NCBI RefSeq assembly: GCF_008001235.1
Contig: NZ_CP040751.1
Span: forward strand, 1,223,001 to 1,287,000
Source: Salidesulfovibrio onnuriiensis
GTDB taxonomy: Bacteria; Desulfobacterota; Desulfovibrionia; Desulfovibrionales; Desulfovibrionaceae
Direction: 5' to 3'
Length of the DNA stretch: 64,000 nucleotides
The translations under genes were made by a program, and so were the position numbers. Position 1 is the first letter of the stretch. Every line of letters begins with the position of its first letter. The notes below the pieces were generated by a model, which made no database searches, was not told where the DNA came from, and saw only the letters and a list, made by a program, of their open reading frames with translations. This document shows positions 43,053-50,956 of this stretch, piece by piece.

Positions 43053-43910
43053 ATGACGCGATTATCCGTACGGTTGGCTGAAACCGCCGGGTTCTGCATG
43101 GGCGTGGACCTGGCCCTGCAGCGGCTCGACAGGCTCATCGAGGAACTGGGCGGGCGGCCCATCCACATCCTCGGCCCCATCATCCACAATCCCCAGGTGC
43201 TGGAGCGTTACGCCCGGAAGGGCGTGGTCATTGCCGAAAAACCGTGCGACGTTCCCGAAGGCGGCCACGTGGTCATCCGCGCCCACGGCATCCCCCGCGA
43301 GGTGGAGGCCGAGCTGGAGGCGCGCAACATCACCATCAAGGACGCCACCTGTCCCAAGGTGAAGAAGGCCCAGGTCCTCATTGCCCGGCATACCCGGGAT
43401 GGCCGCCATCTGCTGCTTTTCGGCGAAGAGGACCACCCCGAGGTGCGCGGGCTGATGAGCTATGCGGCCGGGGAGGCCTGCGTCTTCGGCGCTCCCGAGG
43501 AGCTGGACAAATGTCCCCTGGAAAAGGGCGGCAAGTATGTGCTGGCGGCCCAGACCACCCAGGACCGCGAGCAGTTCGACCGCCTGGCCGCGCAGCTCGA
43601 CGCCGACCCCGGGCTGGACGTGACCGTGCTGCACACCATCTGCGACGCCACCAAGCTGCGCCAGAAAGAGGCCATGCAGCTGGCCCGGGAAGTGGACGCC
43701 ATGGTGGTGGTGGGCGGCAAGAACAGCGGCAACACCCGCCGGCTGGCCCAGGTGGTCCTGGAACAGGGCACCCCGGTCGTGCATGTGGAGACCGCCGAGG
43801 AACTGGATCCCGATGCCTACCGGGCCGTTTCCCGCGTGGGCGTCACTGCCGGGGCTTCCACGCCCCGCGATCTGGTGGAGGCGGTCATCGCCCGACTCGA
43901 GTCTTTTTAA
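43053..43910 (+). CDS. ispH: 4-hydroxy-3-methylbut-2-enyl diphosphate reductase
   Basis: 285 residues, last step of the MEP isoprenoid pathway, giving IPP and DMAPP. The three Fe-S cysteines are in place: C15 (ETAGFCMGVD), C100 (KDATCPKVKK) and C197 (HTICDATKLRQ). The His motifs GPIIHNPQV, RAHGIP and the Glu segment also fit. GGTGAG lies about 6 nt before ATG 43053. A family A repeat overlaps its stop codon and offers the terminator. Single gene, no other MEP genes nearby. Confidence 0.96.
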   Translation: MTRLSVRLAETAGFCMGVDLALQRLDRLIEELGGRPIHILGPIIHNPQVLERYARKGVVIAEKPCDVPEGGHVVIRAHGIPREVEAELEARNITIKDATCPKVKKAQVLIARHTRDGRHLLLFGEEDHPEVRGLMSYAAGEACVFGAPEELDKCPLEKGGKYVLAAQTTQDREQFDRLAAQLDADPGLDVTVLHTICDATKLRQKEAMQLAREVDAMVVVGGKNSGNTRRLAQVVLEQGTPVVHVETAEELDPDAYRAVSRVGVTAGASTPRDLVEAVIARLESF

Positions 43911-44031
43911 AGCCGCCCGAAAGGCCCATCTGCTTTGTTGCTGCAAAAATGCCGGGTCCTCACGTATTGTAGCATACGCTGCGGCCCGGCGTTTTTTTGC
44001 GCCGCGCATTTGAACCTTTCTGAACGGCTTT
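43909..44031 (+). repeat. Dispersed repeat family A, copy 4 (overlaps the ispH stop)
   Basis: Best-preserved copy: termini AAAGCCGCCCGAAAGG and CCTTTCTGAACGGCTTT. Central hairpin GCCGGG/CCCGGC with inner CGTAT/ATACG, followed by T7. The ordered internal blocks AGGCCCATCTGCTT, TTGTTGCTGCAAAAATG and CCTCACGTATTG recur in the other copies. A short inverted fragment (TTTTTGCAGCAACA) lies at about 44135. Confidence 0.85.
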
Positions 44032-44679
44032 GATGTTTCCTGGCTGATGAGTTGGCTTGATGGCTCATGCTGGAGAAGTACCATGCCGGTCGTAAGGTGG
44101 AATGTGAATGCATCATGCCGATGATCGGAATTGAGCTTTTTGCAGCAACACAGCGATCATGCGTTTATGGATTGCCAGAAAAAGTGGGGCCAGGAGGTTC
44201 CGAAGACGGGCATTTCCGGAAGCTGCCTGGCCCCTAATATCAGTTGCGATCCGGACAGTGGAGGCGGGCCGCTGTCATGCTGCCCCGGCTCATGCTCCGG
44301 TGTAGCCTGGTGGAGGACAGGCTTGGGCTGCCGGAGGCGTTTGGAGCCGTTTTGCCGAACACTGTTTCCCGGTGTCTGTTTTCCATCCTTCGGACTCGGG
44401 CCTGATCCGCTTGCCGGATGGAATCGGGCTGGCTGGCACCGGGCCGGAACGCGCATGAGGGAGGAATGTTCGTTTTGTCTGCCGCGTAAGCTGTTGCCAA
44501 TCCGATGGTTATTCCTTTTCTTATGATCGAGTATACACGGATCAAGGTCTGGTAGTATTATATTCCCCGATTCTAACGCCTTGTGATGAAGGGTCCGACC
44601 GGCCCGCCGCAGGTTGTTCTTGCGGCGAAAAGAGCGTAATTCTCGTCCGGCGTCTGAACGCAGCAAACAAGGAGCCGTC
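44032..44679. other. Long intergenic region before moaE, structured leader possible
   Basis: No credible gene in 650 bp. It holds two consecutive hairpins: GACAG/CTGTC at 44254-44276, and a two-tier stem at 44294-44337 (GCTCCGG/CCGGAG outside, AGCCTG/CAGGCT inside). Both loops contain TGGAGG. A cofactor-sensing leader for the molybdopterin genes is possible but I cannot match it to the Moco riboswitch with confidence. Confidence 0.35.
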
Positions 44680-45045
44680 ATGGATATAAGCAAGGAGATC
44701 GCCCGGCTGAAGCGGGAGCCCGGATTCAGCGACAACGTGGGCATGGTGCTGGTGCACAACGGCATCGTGCGCGGCTGGTCTCGCGCGGACCGCTCCACGG
44801 TGACCGCCATCGAGATCACCCCGGACTACGAGCGCATGGAGGAGATCCGCAAGGAGATCGAGGCCCGCAAAGGCATCTGGCGCGTGGTCTGCAAGGCCCA
44901 TGAGGGCAGGATGCAGCCCGGGGACGACGTGCTCTTCCTCATTGTGGCGGGCGATATCCGCGAAAACGTCAAGGCCGCCCTTTCCGACCTGCTGGACAGG
45001 GTCAAGGCCGAGGCCGTGACCAAGCGGGAAATCTTCGCCGAATAG
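44680..45045 (+). CDS. MoaE-like molybdopterin synthase large subunit
   Basis: 121 residues, shorter than typical MoaE (about 140-150). VLVHNGIVRGWSR and the segment around ITPDYERMEEIRKEIEARKG and RVVCKAHEGRMQPGDDVLFL fit the MoaE fold, which with MoaD inserts the dithiolene sulfurs. The usual C-terminal WKKE motif is missing; the chain ends TKREIFAE. AAGGAG lies 5 nt before ATG 44680. It leads a molybdopterin cluster with an FmdE-MoeA fusion and moaA. No moaD is visible, so a full synthase is not encoded here. Confidence 0.8.
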   Translation: MDISKEIARLKREPGFSDNVGMVLVHNGIVRGWSRADRSTVTAIEITPDYERMEEIRKEIEARKGIWRVVCKAHEGRMQPGDDVLFLIVAGDIRENVKAALSDLLDRVKAEAVTKREIFAE

Positions 45046-45132
45046 TTTTTCGATTTTCACGCAGTGCGGGCCGCCGGTTTGCGGGAGCTTCCGGCGGTCT
45101 GCCTTTGCCTGTCCCGTGCCCAAGGAGAGTTC

Positions 45133-46761
45133 ATGAACATTGGTGAATACACGTTCGGGGAATTCAAGCGCCGTGCAGCGGAGTTCCACGGCTACCCAGC
45201 GCCGGGCCTGCTCATCGGCGGCTACATGGTGGCGATGGCCAAGCGCGAGATGCCGGAAGGCACCCTGTTCGACGTCATCGTGGAGACCGGAAAGTGCCTG
45301 CCCGACGCAGTACAGATGCTGACCCTGTGCAGCATCGGCAACAACTGGATGAAGATCAACAACCTGGGCCGTTATGCCCTGTGCATGTACGACAAGTTCA
45401 CGGGCGAGGGCGTGCGCGTCTGGCTGGACGCCGCCAAGCTCGGCCCCTACCGGGAGATCCATGACTGGTTCCTCAAGCGCAAGGCCAAGCGGGACCAGGA
45501 TTCGGACCGGCTGTTCCGGGAGATCGAGGAAGCCGGGGACACCATCTGTTCCCTGGAGAAAATCCGCATTCCGGGCCGTTTCCTCGGGCACAAGCACATG
45601 TCCGGGATCGACCTGTGCCCGTCCTGCGGCGAGGCCTACCCCACGGTGGACGGCGGCATCTGCCGCGGCTGCCAGGGCGAGGCGCAGCATGTTTCCCTGG
45701 AGCGGCGCATTGCCGAGACCTCGGATCCCGAGATGATTGCCGTGCCCGTGGAAGAGGCCGTGGGCAGGACCGCCCTGCACGACATGACCCGCATTGCGCC
45801 CGGCGAGAGCAAGGGGGCGGAATTCAAGGCGGGCCAGCGGATCACGGCGGGGGATGTCTGCCGCCTGCAGCAGATGGGCCGTTCCAACCTGTATGTGGAG
45901 GAGCTGGCCGACCCGGGCGCGGAATGGGTCCACGAGGACGAGGTGGCCGAGGCCTTTGCCCGGCGCATGGCCGGGCCCGGCGTCGAGTACGACCTGCCCG
46001 CCCACGAGGGCAAGATCAATTTCCGGGCCAGCTGTGACGGCCTGCTGACCGTGGACCGGGAGCGGCTGGAGGCCTTCAACCTGGTGCCCGACGTCATGTG
46101 CGCCACCCGGCAGGGCGATACCGTGGTGCAGCGCGGCAAGAATCTGGCCGGGACCAGGGCCATCCCCCTGTATCTTTCCCTCAGGAACCTCAGCAAGGCG
46201 CTGGCCGTGCTGGGCGAGGAACCGCTTTTTTCGGTGCTGCCCCTGCGCAAGGCAAGGGTCGGCGTGCTGGTGACCGGCACCGAGGTGTTCCAGGGTCTGA
46301 TTGAGGACAAGTTCATTCCGGTTGTGACCAGCAAGGTACATGCGCTAGGCTCCGAGGTGGTGGCCACGGACGTGGCCCCGGACGACCGCGCGGCCATTGC
46401 CGACCGCGTCCGGGGGCTGCTGGACAAGGGCGTGGACCTCATCGTGACCACGGCCGGTCTTTCCGTGGACCCGGACGACGTGACCCGTCCGGCGCTGGTG
46501 GACGCGGGCCTGGAGGATTTTCTCTACGGCGCGCCCGTGCTGCCCGGGGCCATGACCCTGGTGGGCCGCATTCGGGACGTGCAGGTGCTGGGCGTTCCGG
46601 CCTGTGCGCTCTTTTACAAGACCACCAGCCTCGACCTGCTGCTGCCGAGGCTGCTTGCGGGCAGGACCGTTTCCCGCAGGGATCTGGCGCGGCTGGCCGA
46701 GGGCGGTTTCTGCCTGGGCTGCCGTACGTGCACCTTCCCCAAGTGCCCCTTCGGGAGGTAG
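45133..46761 (+). CDS. FmdE domain fused to a MoeA/MogA-type molybdopterin-binding domain
   Basis: 542 residues. The first 130 or so resemble FmdE (FKRRAAEFHGYPAPGLLIGG, VIVETGKCLPDAVQMLTLCS), found with formylmethanofuran dehydrogenase. A zinc-ribbon-like part follows (CPSCGEAYPTVDGGICRGC). From about 190 to the end is a MoeA-like region with a molybdopterin-binding segment (RVGVLVTGTEVFQG; TTAGLSVDPDDVTRPAL). The end is Cys-rich (FCLGCRTCTFPKCPFG). AAGGAG precedes ATG 45133. The likely task is molybdenum or tungsten insertion into, or handling of, the cofactor. Flanked by moaE and moaA. Confidence 0.85.
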   Translation: MNIGEYTFGEFKRRAAEFHGYPAPGLLIGGYMVAMAKREMPEGTLFDVIVETGKCLPDAVQMLTLCSIGNNWMKINNLGRYALCMYDKFTGEGVRVWLDAAKLGPYREIHDWFLKRKAKRDQDSDRLFREIEEAGDTICSLEKIRIPGRFLGHKHMSGIDLCPSCGEAYPTVDGGICRGCQGEAQHVSLERRIAETSDPEMIAVPVEEAVGRTALHDMTRIAPGESKGAEFKAGQRITAGDVCRLQQMGRSNLYVEELADPGAEWVHEDEVAEAFARRMAGPGVEYDLPAHEGKINFRASCDGLLTVDRERLEAFNLVPDVMCATRQGDTVVQRGKNLAGTRAIPLYLSLRNLSKALAVLGEEPLFSVLPLRKARVGVLVTGTEVFQGLIEDKFIPVVTSKVHALGSEVVATDVAPDDRAAIADRVRGLLDKGVDLIVTTAGLSVDPDDVTRPALVDAGLEDFLYGAPVLPGAMTLVGRIRDVQVLGVPACALFYKTTSLDLLLPRLLAGRTVSRRDLARLAEGGFCLGCRTCTFPKCPFGR

Positions 46762-46847
46762 GCTGCCCGTTGTTTTTCTGCTCCCGGCGCATGCGCCGTG
46801 GTGAGCGGCCTTCGCAGGGCGAAGGGTTTAACGAGGAGATGAAAAAG

Positions 46848-47851
46848 ATGTCTGAAGCCCCATTGACCGATCAATACGGCCGCAGGGTCAGCTATATGCG
46901 GGTCAGCGTCACCGACCGCTGCAACCTGCGATGTAGATATTGCGTGAGCCAGGATATGGAGTTCATTCCTCACCCCACCATCCTGCGCTACGAGGAGATC
47001 CTGGACCTCATGGGCATCGGCGCATCCCTGGGGGTGGACAAGATCCGGTTCACGGGCGGGGAACCGTTCGTACGCAAGGGCTTCATGGATTTCCTGGAAT
47101 CCGCCGCCGAGCGATTCCCCGGGGTGGAGCTGTGCGTGACCACCAATGCCACGCTCATCGAGCCGTTTATTCCCCGGCTGGCCGCGTCCGGTGTCCGGCG
47201 CGTCAACATCTCCCTGGACACCCTGGATCCGGACAAGTTCGAGCGCATCACCGGACGGCCCCTTTTCCGCGAGGTGCGCGCCAATATCGACCGCGCCGTG
47301 GAGGCGGGGCTGAACGTCAAGGTCAACGTGGTGGCCATGGGCGGCGTGAACCAGGACGAGTTGCCCGGTTTCGTGGATTTGGCCCGCACCCTGCCCATAG
47401 ACCTGCGGTTCATCGAGTTCATGCCCATCGGCGACGGCACCCGCTGGTCTCGGGATTCGGTCTGGCTGGCCAAGGACATCCTCGCCGGGGTGTGCGAACT
47501 GGCCGAGGTGGAGCCGGTCAAGGGCGAAAAACGCAACCGGGGCCCGGCCCGCATGTACGACCTCAGGGACGGCAAGGGCCGCATCGGGATCATATCGCCC
47601 TACAGCAACCATTTCTGCGCCTCCTGCAACCGTCTGCGACTGACCTCGGACGGCAACCTGCGCACCTGTCTCTTCTCGGACCGGGTCTACCGCCTGCGTC
47701 CGGTCCTGCGCCATCCCGCGCTGGGGCTGCCCTTTGTGGACCGCATCATCCGCGCCGCCACTCAGGAAAAGCCCATGGGCCACAAACTGCTTGAATCCAT
47801 GCCCTCGGGGGCGGGGTGTGTCACACGCGCATGTCGGCCATCGGCGGTTGA
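46848..47851 (+). pseudogene. moaA: GTP 3',8-cyclase MoaA, apparent -1 frameshift near the end
   Basis: Radical SAM enzyme for the first molybdopterin step. Seen: VTDRCNLRCRYC near the start, the GGEPF motif, and the second cluster FCASCNRLRLTSDGNLRTC. The frame that encodes all this runs on to 47927 with an unrelated tail. The conserved end, R-MSAIGG then stop, is encoded in another frame at 47828-47851. Adding one base in the G5 run at 47807-47811 restores a normal 335-residue MoaA ending in the essential Gly-Gly. Start ATG 46848 with GAGGAG 9 nt upstream. This is either a real lesion or a lost G in the sequence; the latter is favoured because mscS shows the same error type. Confidence 0.85.
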
Positions 47852-47939
47852 GCAGAGGCTTATAATCATTGCCTGTTTTATTGCGGAAACCTTGAAGATT
47901 CTGTTATCGTGCCTTGACCAAGCATAGGTGCGCCCGCAG

Positions 47940-50831
47940 ATGTATACCTTTTTGCAGAACATAAGAATCAGCTCCCGCCTCATGGTGGGCTATTCGCTGC
48001 TGTTCATCGTGGCCTTTGTCACGGCCGGCTTCATCGTCCATTCCCTTGTTCGCGACGTCCTCAAGCAGAGCATTGAAAACGAACTGCAGGTTTCCACGGA
48101 CACGGTGGTCAACATGGTGGAAACCGCGGCCTCGGTTTCCATCAAGAATCGGTTGCGCGCCATTGCCGAAAAGAATCTCGAAATCGTCACCAATATCTAT
48201 CAGCAATACGAAAAGGGCGACCTGGACAAACAGGCCGCCATGCGGAAAGCCTCGGATATCCTGCTTGGACAGACCATCGGCGAGACCGGCTACATTTACT
48301 GTCTGGACGGGAAGGGGATCGTCCGGGTTCATCCGATGCGGGAGTTGGTGGGGGAGGATATCAAGGACCTGGACTTCATCCGGGAACAGCTGGAGCGGCG
48401 CAACGGCTTTCTGGAGTATCAGTGGAAGAGCCCCGGGGATGAACGCCCGAGGCCCAAGGCCCTGTACATGGTCTCTTTCGATCCCTGGGACTGGATCATT
48501 TCCGTGTCCGCCTATCGTTCGGAATTCACCACTCTCGTGGACGCCGAGGACTTCCGCGAGAGCATTGCCCGGCTCCGGATGGGCGAGTCCGGGTATTCCT
48601 TCATCGTGGACGGCTCCGGACGGACCGTCATCCATCCCTTTGCCGGGGAGAACCTCTTCGACCTGGCCCGCGCCCAGGGACGGGATACCGTGCGGGACCT
48701 GCTTTCCCGCAAGTCCGGAAGCATTCTCTACCAGTGGAAGAACCCCGGCGAAGAACAGGCCCGGGACAAGATCCTCGTCTTCCGCTATCTCCCCGAGTTC
48801 GACTGGATCGTCTGCTCCACCAGCTATGTGGAGGAGATGTACGCCCCCCTCCGGAAGCTTTCGTGGATCATTCTTTCCACCGGCCTGGCGACCCTGCTGC
48901 TGGTGCTGTCCATCAGTCTGGTGCTGGGCAAGAGCGTCACCAAGCCCCTGTACCGGCTCATGAGGGATTTCGAGCGGGCCGCCGACGGCGACCTGAGCCT
49001 GCGCAGCGGCATCGAGAGCCGGGACGAGGTGGGCCTGCTGGCCCGCCAGTTCAACATGTTCATGGGACGGCTGGAACTTTCCCGCGACGCCCTGGAAAAG
49101 GAAACCGAGGTCCGGGAGGAAGTGGAGTACCGCCACAAGTTGTTCGAGAAGGTCTTCGAAAGCGCCCTGGAGGGCATTCTCATCACCGACAGGGACGCCC
49201 GGATCGTGGCCGTGAACCCGGCTTTTTCCGCCATCACCGGGTACGAGCCCTACGAGGTCATGGGCCATACGCCCCGGATACTCAAGTCCGACCGGCATGA
49301 GCCGGAATTCTTCCGGAGAATGTGGGACGACCTGGCCGATTCCGGACGCTGGACCGGCGAGATATGGAACCGGCGCAAGAACGGCGAATCCTATCCGGAG
49401 ATCATGTCCATCAGCGCCATCCGCGACGTGAACGGCGAGGTGACCCATTACGTCTCGGTGTTCCACGACATCACGGACATGAAGCTCCAGGAGGAGCGCA
49501 TCCAGTTCCAGGCCTATCATGACGCCCTGACCGGGCTGCCCAACAGGGACCTGCTCTGCGACAGGCTCACCGTGGCCATTGCCCATGCGGCCCGCAAGGA
49601 CGTGCGGGTGGGGCTTCTGTGTATCGACCTGGACAACTTCAAGAACGTCAACGATTCCCTGGGGCACGCCAAGGGGGACCATCTCCTGCAGGAGGTGGGC
49701 AACCTGCTCTCCCTGGAGCTGGGAGCGGACGCCACCGTGGCCCGCCTGGGCGGCGACGAGTTCGTGATCATGGTCGAGGGCGAAGTGGACGCGCGGGGCA
49801 TGGCGGACTACGGCAACCTGATCCTTTCCCTGTTCCAGAAGCCGTTCAGGCTGGAGGGCGAGGAATTTTACATCACCCCCAGCATCGGCATGACCCTGTA
49901 TCCCGATGACGGTGACGATCCCGGCACGCTGATCAAGAATGCGGACATGGCCATGTTCCAGGCCAAGGAGAGCGGCAAGAACTCCTACCATCTGTTCACC
50001 CCGGCCATGAACGACAAGGTCAGCCGGCGGCTCAAGATGGAAAGCGACATGCGCAAGGGGCTGCGGCGCGACGAATTCATGGTCTACTACCAGCCCAAGA
50101 TCGATCTGTGCAATCACTGTGTCAGCGGCATGGAGGCCCTGGTGCGCTGGATCCGGCTGGACGGCAGCCTCATGAATCCGGGCGAGTTCATTCCCCTGGC
50201 CGAGGAGACCGGGCTGATCGTGGAGATCGGGGAGCGCGTGCTGGACAAGGCCTGCGCCTTCCTGCGCCTGCTGGACGAAACCGAGTACAGGGGCCTTTCC
50301 GTGGCCGTGAACCTCTCGCCGCTCCAGTTCCGGGAAAAGGACTTGGTGAGCATGGTGGCCCGAACCCTGAAGATACACGAGCTGCCGCCCGAGCGCCTGG
50401 AGCTGGAGATCACGGAATCCACCCTCATGAAGGACGTGGACGAGACCATCCGCAAGCTCAACGAGCTGGTGGACATGGGCATCCGCATTTCCATCGACGA
50501 CTTCGGAACCGGATATTCCTCGCTCTACTATCTCAAGAATTTCCCCATCGACACCCTCAAGATCGACCGTTCCTTTGTTCGCGACATCAACGAGGACCCC
50601 AACGACGCCCAGATCGTGCAGACCATCACGCTCATGGCCGAAAACCTGGGCATCGGCGTGGTGGCCGAGGGCGTGGAGACCAGGGAGCAGGAGGCACTGC
50701 TGCTGTCCTTCGGCTGCGCCCAGGCCCAGGGGTTCCTGTACAGCAAGCCCCTGCCCGGCACCGAGTTCGAATCGTTCCTGCGGCGGCTGGGCGAGCAGCC
50801 CTGCAAGCCGAAATCCCCGGCCGGTTCCTGA
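47940..50831 (+). CDS. Cache-HAMP-PAS-GGDEF-EAL membrane sensor of cyclic di-GMP
   Basis: 963 residues. Helix at about 15-37, periplasmic double Cache-like region (about 38-305), helix at about 307-330, HAMP (about 330-385), PAS (about 395-520), GGDEF (about 530-690; GGDEF at 604-608) and EAL (about 705-955). The EAL motif is intact (EALVRW from 732, IDDFGTGYSSL, LKIDRSFV, EGVET). The GGDEF site is also intact, but no RxxD inhibitory site precedes it (GADATVARLGGDEF). Two Cache halves share a YQWK sequence (LEYQWKSPGDE, LYQWKNPGEE). It may make or break cyclic di-GMP. ATG 47940 follows a weak AGGTG; GTG 47928 is an alternative. Confidence 0.92.
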   Translation: MYTFLQNIRISSRLMVGYSLLFIVAFVTAGFIVHSLVRDVLKQSIENELQVSTDTVVNMVETAASVSIKNRLRAIAEKNLEIVTNIYQQYEKGDLDKQAAMRKASDILLGQTIGETGYIYCLDGKGIVRVHPMRELVGEDIKDLDFIREQLERRNGFLEYQWKSPGDERPRPKALYMVSFDPWDWIISVSAYRSEFTTLVDAEDFRESIARLRMGESGYSFIVDGSGRTVIHPFAGENLFDLARAQGRDTVRDLLSRKSGSILYQWKNPGEEQARDKILVFRYLPEFDWIVCSTSYVEEMYAPLRKLSWIILSTGLATLLLVLSISLVLGKSVTKPLYRLMRDFERAADGDLSLRSGIESRDEVGLLARQFNMFMGRLELSRDALEKETEVREEVEYRHKLFEKVFESALEGILITDRDARIVAVNPAFSAITGYEPYEVMGHTPRILKSDRHEPEFFRRMWDDLADSGRWTGEIWNRRKNGESYPEIMSISAIRDVNGEVTHYVSVFHDITDMKLQEERIQFQAYHDALTGLPNRDLLCDRLTVAIAHAARKDVRVGLLCIDLDNFKNVNDSLGHAKGDHLLQEVGNLLSLELGADATVARLGGDEFVIMVEGEVDARGMADYGNLILSLFQKPFRLEGEEFYITPSIGMTLYPDDGDDPGTLIKNADMAMFQAKESGKNSYHLFTPAMNDKVSRRLKMESDMRKGLRRDEFMVYYQPKIDLCNHCVSGMEALVRWIRLDGSLMNPGEFIPLAEETGLIVEIGERVLDKACAFLRLLDETEYRGLSVAVNLSPLQFREKDLVSMVARTLKIHELPPERLELEITESTLMKDVDETIRKLNELVDMGIRISIDDFGTGYSSLYYLKNFPIDTLKIDRSFVRDINEDPNDAQIVQTITLMAENLGIGVVAEGVETREQEALLLSFGCAQAQGFLYSKPLPGTEFESFLRRLGEQPCKPKSPAGS

Positions 50832-50956
50832 CGTTCCGGGGCTGGCGTTTCGTACGGGCCCGGGACTTGAAAATAATGCCGTTGTATCATTGTTGATGTC
50901 GGGGCATTGTGCCGGTCTTGCAGCCCATGTCGTTTTGCGCCGCCCGAGGAGGAACC

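Noticed and set aside
44131-44526. 131-codon open frame before moaE
   Set aside because: Composition is unlike a folded protein, no ribosome-binding site, and it overlaps hairpins and an antisense frame. Treated as intergenic.
44032-44679. Moco riboswitch
   Set aside because: Context fits and hairpins exist, but I could not match the consensus from memory. Recorded only as a possible structured leader.
47807-47811. Programmed -1 frameshift in moaA
   Set aside because: No slippery heptamer or following pseudoknot is evident, and mscS shows the same one-base homopolymer loss, so a sequence error is simpler.
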